63,820 nt of DNA from Prochlorococcus sp. MIT 0701 (GTDB lineage: Bacteria; Cyanobacteriota; Cyanobacteriia; PCC-6307; Cyanobiaceae), in the NCBI RefSeq assembly GCF_000760295.1, contig NZ_JNBA01000002.1:1-63820 (forward strand). Reading direction: 5' to 3'. The notes under the pieces are model-generated. The model made no database searches and had not been told where the DNA came from. It saw only the letters and a list, made by a program, of their open reading frames with translations. Below, piece by piece: positions 17,634-25,841 of the stretch. The first letter of the stretch is position 1. Each line of letters begins with the position of its first letter. The position numbers and the translations under genes were made by a program.

Positions 17634-18817
17634 TTAGGGACGAATGCCGCCAACTTACTCTGCACATCGGGCTTCCAAAGGCAGGCAGCTCAACAATTCA
17701 GAAATTCCTCCATACACAAAAACATCAACTAATAAGACAATCTCTGAACGTCCCTAAATGCTTGGGAGCATTCTCACATTTCAAGCTGGCCCTAATGTTC
17801 TACAGCAGCACACACAAGCCAGACTTTTTAGCACGCAACAATCAACTAATCTCAGCGGCAGAAAGACTAATATTCAAAGCGAGGCTAGAACAACAATTAG
17901 AACAAGAACTTGGCGATTCGAATATTCGCCGTTGGATCATCTCAAGTGAGTTTCTCCAGCACTGTTTGCAGGAGCATCATGAGATTCAATCGTTGTCTCT
18001 GCTTCTGGGACAATTTTTCGAGACCATTAACATACTTCTCTATGTACGAAGCCCGCTCGAAGCTGCTACATCCATGATGTCGACGGAGGTAAAAATGGGA
18101 AAGACCCACTTCGCACTTGAAAAGCCAGAATACTACAATATTCTTTGCAACCATCAACGTACAATCACAACATGGCAATCAGCATTTAGGCCCAAAAAAC
18201 TTATTGTACGAGACTTCAATAAGCACAAAAAAGAAAATACATTGATTCGTGATTTTTGCGATCTAATTGAATTGGACTGGCAAGAAGATTACGCATTATC
18301 GCCACGGGCTAACGAGAGCCTTACACTTGATGGTCTGAAAATAATCAGCAGCCTAAACAAACACCTAAAGCAAACGAAAACGAGAGTCGCCACAAGACAA
18401 CGATTCAGGTTTATTGATCATGTAAGCAGAAATTTTCAAAATTCCGAACATTACACGCCATCATTAGAACAAACAGAACAATTTCAAAGCTACTACAAAG
18501 CCTCAAATGATTGGCTCAAGCAGCAAAGTGGTATTGACTATACCGACATACAATCAACAAGCCTTTCAAAGCAAAACAAACCAGCAACATATTCACTAGA
18601 CTGTAATCAAGAGCCTACCATCAGCGAAGAAGAATCACTTCATATATGGGAAACGTGGCGAAAAAACCAGGAGATCAGAACTAATCACCAAGATGTCACA
18701 TCATCCCAAGCATCAGAGGTCCAATCACTAGCTGAATCCCAGGCATCTGAGGCCCAATCACTTGCAGCATCAGCAGCTTCAGACACAGCAGAACTGATTG
18801 ACTTGGCAGCTGAATGA
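17630..18817 (+). CDS. Sulfotransferase-like protein
   Basis: This 395-aa protein has the PAPS-binding 5' loop LHIGLPKAGSSTIQKFL near its N-terminus. A 3'-phosphate-binding-type motif, LLYVRSPLEAATSMMSTEV, lies around residue 140. PAPS-dependent sulfotransferases transfer sulfate to sugars, lipids or proteins; the acceptor here is unknown. It starts at ATG 17630 inside the stop region of the halogenase-like gene, so the two are coupled. The last 44 residues are a low-complexity Ser/Ala/Glu repeat (SQASE) that overlaps the opposite-strand gene by 133 bp and may be an extension gained by loss of an earlier stop. Confidence 0.7.
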   Translation: MIRDECRQLTLHIGLPKAGSSTIQKFLHTQKHQLIRQSLNVPKCLGAFSHFKLALMFYSSTHKPDFLARNNQLISAAERLIFKARLEQQLEQELGDSNIRRWIISSEFLQHCLQEHHEIQSLSLLLGQFFETINILLYVRSPLEAATSMMSTEVKMGKTHFALEKPEYYNILCNHQRTITTWQSAFRPKKLIVRDFNKHKKENTLIRDFCDLIELDWQEDYALSPRANESLTLDGLKIISSLNKHLKQTKTRVATRQRFRFIDHVSRNFQNSEHYTPSLEQTEQFQSYYKASNDWLKQQSGIDYTDIQSTSLSKQNKPATYSLDCNQEPTISEEESLHIWETWRKNQEIRTNHQDVTSSQASEVQSLAESQASEAQSLAASAASDTAELIDLAAE

Positions 18818-20478
18818 ATGTCAGCAAAAGCATCATTGACTAGATCTTCAGCATAGGCAGAGACTTCATTCATAACATCACTAACATAGGCACTCACCTC
18901 TGTGACAACCCAGGACACAAATTTTGGGCTAGTGAGAAACTCCCCAAGGTTCAAAAGAGAGTTTACGCTATCAACAAAATTAGACCATGAAGGATTCTCA
19001 AAGAATTCAACAAACTCTTCACCAACATTTTCAAATATTTCCGTCATAGCCTTCCATGAATCGGGCTTGTCAAAACTGTACTCAAAATTCAGATCGAAAG
19101 AAGGTCTCCCAACATCGATTCCATCTTGCAAGGAAAAATCAATCGTCCAACTCAACTCCGGGTCGATAGATGCAGAAAGAAAGGCCCCATTATATTCTGG
19201 ATTGACAATTAATCCCGCTATCATTTCCAACTGAAGGCCTGAAGAAGAAATGTTATAAGAACTTATACCTTGCTCACCAGGATTCTTCTCCAAGGTCAGC
19301 ATGATACTTGTACCAAGAGTTGCTGAAAGCTCTAAATCATAGCGAGGAATCTCCTTGGTATAGGTTCCCTCCAAGCCAAGCGTAAGATTAAAATCTAAAT
19401 CAGAATTTTCCAAAGAAAGACTGTACTCACTTTTGCCATCTCGTTCAATTGAAGGATTGAGTGAACCATCAATACTGAATTTCAGAGTGATATCACCGTA
19501 TGCCCCATCGTAAAGATCAACTGTTTCACTACTCCAGTTCACAGGAATCGAAGTCTTCTGATCAATCTCCTGACGTAGCCCATTATCTAAACCAGCCCGA
19601 ATTGGATTGAGGAAACCCAAATTAATATCGCCAGGCGTATGAGAAGATGTTTCCGGAGAGACGACCGAAGCAGCTAGAGACGAGGAAACCTCATGAGATG
19701 ATGATACGCTCTGTTCGGAGATTTCGGATGTACCGCGATTCAATCCATCCAAATCCCGTTTTTCTGAAGTTAAATCAGACCTTTGAGCAAAACCCTGTGA
19801 TTCCCATGGCTGGCCGTATTCCAACCGATCTTGGCCACGATCAGGTTGCTGACCATCTCCCAAAAAATCCGACCTTAGTTCCTGAGAACGTTCTGATTCA
19901 AAAACATCATCTGAAAGTGCTAGTGGATTAGATAGCTCGGTCTGGGCATCTGGGCCGCCACTCGGGTCAACCAAACCATCGGCATCCACATTCAAGGGAT
20001 GACTATCATGCTGTTCATTACTCTCCTCAACGGGATCAAATTCCAACTGTCTTGCACGAAATTGAGGGTCTGAAGAGGGGCCGGAAGGCTGAAAGTGACC
20101 AGGTCGAGCGGCACCACCTGCAACAGAGCGAAGGGTTCCCTGAACCTCGAGCAATTGCAGACGAATCGAAGCGTGAACATCATCAGCACCTAGCTCGCGA
20201 GCACTGGCAATGATCGTTGAAAAGGGGATGACCGTACCATCTCTACGCCGCTCTTCGTCATCAATCCATGAAGAAAATGTATAGGTCTTGCCCTCTACGT
20301 CAAAGCTGAGGGTATCCAAAGCAGCCCAAATCTGAAATTTGTCAAAACCCAGTCTTGTCATCAGCTGTCCGCGGGCAGCACGGTTAGGCAGGGCAAAGAA
20401 GCGGCGACGCAATGCTCTTCTATGCTGAAGAAGGAGAATAAAAGAGAGAAACTCATCTAGCGCAACCCGGGCAGCCAC
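18685..20478 (-). CDS. Large protein with Nif11-like leader; candidate export substrate
   Basis: This 597-aa protein is the likely cargo of the island. Residues 5-55 (LDEFLSFILLLQHRRALRRR ... LGFDKFQIWAAL) resemble a Nif11-type leader. Residues 115-122 end TLRSVAGG, with Leu at -7 and Val at -4, a double-glycine site for C39 peptidases. Then come an acidic, Ser/Gln-rich, probably disordered stretch (about 123-290) and a beta-rich segment (about 300-470). The helical tail ends in Trp/Asp/Ser repeats (DWASDAWDSASDW ...) with five Trp in the last 30 residues. The start is GTG 20478, since a stop lies 15 nt upstream. No domain of known function is recognised. Confidence 0.65.
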   Translation of the reverse strand: MAARVALDEFLSFILLLQHRRALRRRFFALPNRAARGQLMTRLGFDKFQIWAALDTLSFDVEGKTYTFSSWIDDEERRRDGTVIPFSTIIASARELGADDVHASIRLQLLEVQGTLRSVAGGAARPGHFQPSGPSSDPQFRARQLEFDPVEESNEQHDSHPLNVDADGLVDPSGGPDAQTELSNPLALSDDVFESERSQELRSDFLGDGQQPDRGQDRLEYGQPWESQGFAQRSDLTSEKRDLDGLNRGTSEISEQSVSSSHEVSSSLAASVVSPETSSHTPGDINLGFLNPIRAGLDNGLRQEIDQKTSIPVNWSSETVDLYDGAYGDITLKFSIDGSLNPSIERDGKSEYSLSLENSDLDFNLTLGLEGTYTKEIPRYDLELSATLGTSIMLTLEKNPGEQGISSYNISSSGLQLEMIAGLIVNPEYNGAFLSASIDPELSWTIDFSLQDGIDVGRPSFDLNFEYSFDKPDSWKAMTEIFENVGEEFVEFFENPSWSNFVDSVNSLLNLGEFLTSPKFVSWVVTEVSAYVSDVMNEVSAYAEDLVNDAFADIHSAAKSISSAVSEAADAASDWASDAWDSASDWTSDAWDDVTSW

Positions 20479-20560
20479 GAGAATCCAACATTAGTTAATA
20501 AATCGTAGCTACAGACCTGAATAGAGACCAAAACGAGTAACAAACTATAGATTCAAGTAA

Positions 20561-22348
20561 TTATTCAGATCCAAGAGTCAAAAAACTGGAATTAAAGTAC
20601 AGACCAGTAAGAGCAATTAACTGGAAATAAGCAGAAAAAAGACTTTCATAAGTAGAACTATAAGATGAAAGTAACGTGGAGAGCATTTGCTGAGACTGAA
20701 AAATCACAGAATAATCATCCAAGCCTGCATGCATTCGTAAAATGTAGGCTTTGTAGGCCTCAACCTCAGCTTGATAGCTGGATTCAATTGCATGAAGAGC
20801 AGGCAATGTATAACGAACGATCTCGATGCTAGAGATTGCCTCTGCGAAAAGAGACTGTTGTTGAGCAAGGCTTTGTTGCTGATAAGAGCGAGCTTGCGAT
20901 TGATAACTACGAGCCTGCTGAGCAGCAGAAAAACCGTCAAAAATATTCCATGTAAAATTCAAACCAATGTAGTTTGACAGTTGCGTTGACCATGCGCCAG
21001 AGGGTGGTTCAGGAGGTGAATACTGCTGACTCCCCTGAGTGCCGATATAAGTAAGATAACCGAGTACAGATATCAACGGCCAGTATCCGCTATAGCTTCC
21101 TGCAGATAAGTGGGCGTATTGCTTTGCCTGGTGCTGATAAGCAATAATACTGGGGTATTGGGATACCAGGCGCTTAGTTTGTTCTAAACTTACGCTCCAC
21201 TGCTTAGGAAGAGATAAGATCTGTGGAAATATCAAATTAACAGCAGAATCCTTAATCATTGCCAAAGCTTTAATCTGCTCGAGAGTAGATTGATGGCTGG
21301 CAACAGCAGAAAGAAGCTGAGCGCGAGATGATTCAAAGTATGATCGCTGAGAAAGAAAGATTGGGTTTGCGATTCTTCCCTGCTTCAATTGACGATCATA
21401 GATTTTCATCAGTTCAAATGAAGAAAGACAGAGAGAGAGAAGCGTTGAAATTTGATATTCAGTCGCCTGAAGTTGGCTATAAAGTTTTGCCGCCGAAAGA
21501 ACGGTTTGTCTTGCCTGATCAAGTGCCTGAAATTGCGCTGATGTCAATTGATCCTTTGAGGCAGCAATTGATGATGAGCGTGCTAGATTAAATAACTGCC
21601 AGTTCAAAGTAAGAACAGGGTAGGCCTGCAAATAGGAAGATGTTTGCGTATAAGGGCTCACAAGCCCTGAATCATTATCTGGAAGAATCGAGGATCGACC
21701 CCCACCAATTGCTGTAGATGGCTGAAAGGACGTGCCACTAGCTGAGGGATTCACAGCGAAAGGACTTGAAGACCCATAATTCTGAGTATTGGAAATGTTG
21801 ACAGATAACAGTGAGCCTGAGGTAATAGCAATTGAAGGATACCAAGAACTGAATGCTTGACGAACCAGCCAACGGTTGGAATCAACACTATCGAGAGATG
21901 AAGCAATAGAAGGCGAAAGTAAAACTGAACGCAACAAGAGATTTTTAAATCCAAGCATCGATAGGGGTTGCCCTATCTGAATGGGTCGACAACGCTGATT
22001 GATCAGTGAATAATCTGGCTTCTTTGAAAGAGCTGAATCACAAAGGAAGTTATACCCCTCAAACTCAATAGGGTTAAAAGAATTAATGTCATCAATGTTG
22101 ACAAGCTCAATAGCTGGCTTCAAGGAGGATGGAATACTCCTAATCAGAGAAGAGAGTTGATTGTAGGAGTGAGCTCCTGGAGAAATTTCAACAGCTAAAG
22201 GCGATACGTCGATGAGCTGCTTTACTTCGGAAGCATGCAATAAAGCAAAGCATTGCTGGGAAGCAAGCAAAAACAGCAAGCCCAATGCAAATGGTTTACT
22301 GCGTCCACTCATCAGCAGCGCGTTACGCCGTTCTAACAGTAGCGACAT
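20561..22348 (-). CDS. TolC-like outer-membrane efflux protein
   Basis: This 595-aa protein has an N-terminal hydrophobic signal (FALGLLFLLASQQCFA). After a pre-domain of about 140 aa come two TolC-type repeats of long amphipathic helices rich in Gln, Ser and Ala with beta segments (YPVLTLNWQLF; YIGLNFTWNIFDG). It ends FNSSFLTLGSE, typical of outer-membrane factors. It would form the exit channel for the adjacent HlyD/ABC exporter. It is divergent from the HlyD gene with a 120-bp spacer. Met13 is an alternative start. Confidence 0.8.
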   Translation of the reverse strand: MSLLLERRNALLMSGRSKPFALGLLFLLASQQCFALLHASEVKQLIDVSPLAVEISPGAHSYNQLSSLIRSIPSSLKPAIELVNIDDINSFNPIEFEGYNFLCDSALSKKPDYSLINQRCRPIQIGQPLSMLGFKNLLLRSVLLSPSIASSLDSVDSNRWLVRQAFSSWYPSIAITSGSLLSVNISNTQNYGSSSPFAVNPSASGTSFQPSTAIGGGRSSILPDNDSGLVSPYTQTSSYLQAYPVLTLNWQLFNLARSSSIAASKDQLTSAQFQALDQARQTVLSAAKLYSQLQATEYQISTLLSLCLSSFELMKIYDRQLKQGRIANPIFLSQRSYFESSRAQLLSAVASHQSTLEQIKALAMIKDSAVNLIFPQILSLPKQWSVSLEQTKRLVSQYPSIIAYQHQAKQYAHLSAGSYSGYWPLISVLGYLTYIGTQGSQQYSPPEPPSGAWSTQLSNYIGLNFTWNIFDGFSAAQQARSYQSQARSYQQQSLAQQQSLFAEAISSIEIVRYTLPALHAIESSYQAEVEAYKAYILRMHAGLDDYSVIFQSQQMLSTLLSSYSSTYESLFSAYFQLIALTGLYFNSSFLTLGSE

Positions 22349-22468
22349 GTCGAAAGAAGAGCAAGTAAGCCTCGTGGATCATTAATAAACAGCAGCTGAA
22401 CTCACAGCAACATCCAAATTTTGCAGCTAAGTGATGGCAAGTGTGGCCAAAACAGCTAACTTGCACAA

Positions 22469-23686
22469 ATGAGATTCAATACAAAACGAATCAGAAGGAT
22501 ATACCCCTTCCTTGAGTTGGTTACAAACCAGCCATTTGCTTTGGCTAGCTATGGCCTGGGTGCCTTTGCTGTCTGCTTGCTGATCTGGGCATGCCTATAC
22601 AAAGTCAATGCCACAGTGAATGGAATCGGTTTCACTCTTAATCAAGGCAGGAATGTGCGTGCTTATACCCGTGTCGCAGGGCGAGTCACCAATGTATATG
22701 TCAGTACAGGCCAGCAGGTAGACCGCAATCAAAGACTCGCCAGCATCGACAATCGTGTGCAGGAAATAGAAGCTAACTCATATCAACAAATTAAATCGCT
22801 TAGCAATAATCTCACGCCCCAACAGGTTAACGCAAAGGTAGTGGCAACCCGCCAGAGCATTGATGGTATGGCGAGAAGCAAGATTGCCCTTGGAGAACAG
22901 TTGAAACTCCATCAAGCACAACTAAGTCGATACCAAAAACTTTTAGATAATAAAGATATCAGTCAGGCTGAGTACCTCAGTCAACTCAATGAAGTTGAAT
23001 CAATAAAAACTCAGTTGTTACAGCTACAGGGATCAATCGAGGAAAAACAATCAGACCTGCTTCAGCTTGAAATATCGGCGAAATCAAGCCAGATCACAAT
23101 CAACAGTAATGCAGCTCTGTCCGCGAATCAATCGAGCCTATCTAAGGACATTGTTGCAAATGCCAAAGGAGTCATCAGCGTGATCGATATTAGTGAAGGT
23201 GACTACTTACAAGAAGGTGTAACAATTGCCACGATCTCTCTAGAAACAGGGCCTGCTCAGGGAGTCTTTTTAGTGTCAGCGAAAGCTGCTAAGCGAGTCA
23301 AACCCAACAATCTCTGTTTTTTGAGTCCAGCAGAAACACCAGCATCGAAGTATGGATATCTACTCTCCAAAGTTAAGTCGATTGGGAAGTTGCCAACCAA
23401 TCCTCAGGAACTAACAAGAATTCTAGGCCTTGAATATACAGCAAATGCCCTTTTCGATCAATTAACAAACCGTGCTATAGCAGAAGAATTTTCAGCATTT
23501 CCATATCTACTGGTGGTCTCATTGAGCCGCACAGAGCAAGGACATCTGAAATGGACCACGACAAATCCACCTGAATGGGGCTTCAGTGCCGGTGGTGCTG
23601 CCAGTGTGGATTGCGTATACGACACTTGGTCTCCTATTACATACCTGATTCCACTTATGAGAAGAAATCTAGGATACGGGAGGTAG
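22469..23686 (+). CDS. HlyD-type membrane fusion protein (NHLP/Nif11 export type)
   Basis: This 405-aa protein has one N-terminal membrane helix (LGAFAVCLLIWACLYK). A barrel-sandwich half follows (AGRVTNVYVSTGQQVDRNQRL), then a coiled-coil hairpin (about residues 90-220) and a second lipoyl half (GVISVIDISEGDYLQEG). It would bridge the ABC exporter and the TolC-like channel across the periplasm. The arrangement HlyD, C39-ABC, second ABC in one operon is the layout known for NHLM/NHLP-type (Nif11 and nitrile-hydratase leader) export systems. It ends 3 bp before the next gene. Confidence 0.8.
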   Translation: MRFNTKRIRRIYPFLELVTNQPFALASYGLGAFAVCLLIWACLYKVNATVNGIGFTLNQGRNVRAYTRVAGRVTNVYVSTGQQVDRNQRLASIDNRVQEIEANSYQQIKSLSNNLTPQQVNAKVVATRQSIDGMARSKIALGEQLKLHQAQLSRYQKLLDNKDISQAEYLSQLNEVESIKTQLLQLQGSIEEKQSDLLQLEISAKSSQITINSNAALSANQSSLSKDIVANAKGVISVIDISEGDYLQEGVTIATISLETGPAQGVFLVSAKAAKRVKPNNLCFLSPAETPASKYGYLLSKVKSIGKLPTNPQELTRILGLEYTANALFDQLTNRAIAEEFSAFPYLLVVSLSRTEQGHLKWTTTNPPEWGFSAGGAASVDCVYDTWSPITYLIPLMRRNLGYGR

Positions 23687-23689
23687 ATC

Positions 23690-25837
23690 ATGAGCCTACA
23701 GATATTTGATCAAAATCGTCAAATGAAAACACCCTTAATCTTCCAATCCGACGAGTCGGAATGTGGACTAGTATGTCTAGCGATGTTATCTGCCGTAATA
23801 GGTCAACCATACTCCCTGCAAGAAATCCAAGGTGCGTATGGATCATGTCGTGGTGGTGTTAATGCTGATCAATTGATTCTTCTTGCCGAACACTTTTCCA
23901 TCCGTTTGGTTCCCTATTCAATCAAAAAAGGTATTGACAATTTAGAGAACCTTGAATTTCCGTTCATTGTTTGCTGGCAACGCAATCATTTCATATTAAT
24001 CGTCGATAGGGAAGGGGATCGATTTATTGCTCATGATCCGGCATCGGGTTTCCTAGAGATTGAAAAGCAGGCACTGGTCAGATCGATTCAAGACTATGTA
24101 TTAGTGGGGCGAGCTATCACATTAGGAAAAGTGCAAGAAGTTCCAAAAGGGAGGGCAAAAGTTGATCCGATATGGCTGGTCAGCTTGAAACAGAGTTTTC
24201 CAGCTTCAGTGCTCACAATGGTGAGCATTTTACTAGTTGTCATTGCAACTTTTGAACTGGCTAATGCACAGATACTGAATATCTTCTTTACCTGGGTTGT
24301 TGAACTTGGCCTTCCGCAATGGAGCCGCCCCCTCGCGATCTCTCAATTTATTATCGCAATCGTGAGTGGCCTTGGTACGTTTCTACTGTTTGGATGCGTC
24401 TGTCTGAGCATCAGTGAACTAAGTCTTAAACTAAACAAATATTTCTATAGAAAGCTAATTCGATTGCCTGAAAACTATTTCTTAAGTCGTCATACAGGCG
24501 ATATCAGTGCAAAGTTTGAGAGTCTTGATCGGCTGATTCTAGCCAATCAGTCATCCCTAATTACACTGCTAATTGCATCAGTCAATTTAATTATTCTATT
24601 CGCAATCCTTCTTATAACTTCCTTTTGGCTATTTATCTTTATCGCTATTCTGATGACGGCGATTGCAACAACTTCATTGGCAATGATACCCATACAAGTT
24701 GATTTGCAGCAGGAAAACCAACAAGCAGCGGCAAAAAATCAAAGCGATCTATATCAAATAATTGGTGCATACGAGCAAATCAAGATGGAGGGCCAGGAAT
24801 ACTTTCGTCTTTCTCGTTATGCAGGAAGTCTCATTGAGGCTCAACAGTCTCAAAACCTTCTTGATATAACGTATTCACAGCAAGGATTATTTCTTGGCTT
24901 GATTGATAGCTTGTCAACAGTCGTGCTGCTGTTTGCGGCATCAATGCTCATCCTCAATGGACAAATTACACTAGGACAATATGCGGCACTAGATGCGCTT
25001 GTTAGCTTGTCTTTGGCACCAATGTCAAGTCTGGCAAGTATCATTCGTAATCTTCAAGAAACTATGATTGCTTATAGAAGACTTGAAGACCTTACAACAA
25101 CGCCTCTTGATTCCAGATACAATCCAGACTTCAACAAGAGCTTTTCAACAATTTCAAAGAAATTCAATAAAAACATTACTCTCGAACTACAAGATGTTAG
25201 CTTTAAATATTCTTTGTTCGGCCCGAAAATACTGGATCATGCATCGCTAAGAATCGATCGAGAAAACTTCCCGGTCATGATCAAAGCTCATCGGTCATCC
25301 GGAAAATCGACCCTGGGAAAATTACTGGTAGGTCGTATCCAAGCAAATACAGGCAGCATTCGGATTTTTGGTCAACAAGTAAATCAGCTTTCAGGTCATA
25401 ATCTGAACAGATTGATCTTAATAATTAATTCTGAACCCCTTTTATTTCAAAACACAATACTGTTTAACCTTGATCCATTCCATCAAAGCAGCCACAAAGA
25501 GCTCATCAACATTATAGAAAAACTTGGCGTCAGCCAATTAAACCTATTCCGAGATCTTAATCGCCAAATTGGTAACTCTGGAAGTCTTAGCGGTGGGGAA
25601 AAGGTGATCATTCAGGTAATTCGGGCGATTGTTAGGAATCCTTCCGTTCTCGTGGTGGATAATGTAATGGACAGCTTACCGAACGAACTTCGGAAAAGAT
25701 TTCTCCTTGGTCTTCTTTCTTATCAAGAACAGACTATCTTTCTTGTAGATCATGATTTAGAGCTTGGTGATGTAATGAAAAAGATTTGGAGCTTTGAGCG
25801 CGGAGTATTACGAACAATAGAGGAGTCAGATCAATAA
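23690..25837 (+). CDS. ABC exporter with N-terminal C39 peptidase (NHLP-type ABC1)
   Basis: This 715-aa protein begins with a C39 peptidase domain with complete active site: Gln19, Cys25 (QSDESECGLV), His100 (RNHFILIVD) and Asp116 (AHDPASG). It should cut leaders after Gly-Gly. A six-helix ABC membrane domain (about 160-450) and a nucleotide-binding domain follow. Walker A is changed to AHRSSGKST (first Gly to Ala) and the signature LSGGE is intact. Walker B is VLVVDNVMD, with Asn in place of the catalytic Glu, so its own ATP site should be poorly hydrolytic. The partner is the next gene, 4 bp away. Confidence 0.85.
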   Translation: MSLQIFDQNRQMKTPLIFQSDESECGLVCLAMLSAVIGQPYSLQEIQGAYGSCRGGVNADQLILLAEHFSIRLVPYSIKKGIDNLENLEFPFIVCWQRNHFILIVDREGDRFIAHDPASGFLEIEKQALVRSIQDYVLVGRAITLGKVQEVPKGRAKVDPIWLVSLKQSFPASVLTMVSILLVVIATFELANAQILNIFFTWVVELGLPQWSRPLAISQFIIAIVSGLGTFLLFGCVCLSISELSLKLNKYFYRKLIRLPENYFLSRHTGDISAKFESLDRLILANQSSLITLLIASVNLIILFAILLITSFWLFIFIAILMTAIATTSLAMIPIQVDLQQENQQAAAKNQSDLYQIIGAYEQIKMEGQEYFRLSRYAGSLIEAQQSQNLLDITYSQQGLFLGLIDSLSTVVLLFAASMLILNGQITLGQYAALDALVSLSLAPMSSLASIIRNLQETMIAYRRLEDLTTTPLDSRYNPDFNKSFSTISKKFNKNITLELQDVSFKYSLFGPKILDHASLRIDRENFPVMIKAHRSSGKSTLGKLLVGRIQANTGSIRIFGQQVNQLSGHNLNRLILIINSEPLLFQNTILFNLDPFHQSSHKELINIIEKLGVSQLNLFRDLNRQIGNSGSLSGGEKVIIQVIRAIVRNPSVLVVDNVMDSLPNELRKRFLLGLLSYQEQTIFLVDHDLELGDVMKKIWSFERGVLRTIEESDQ

Positions 25838-25841
25838 CCCC

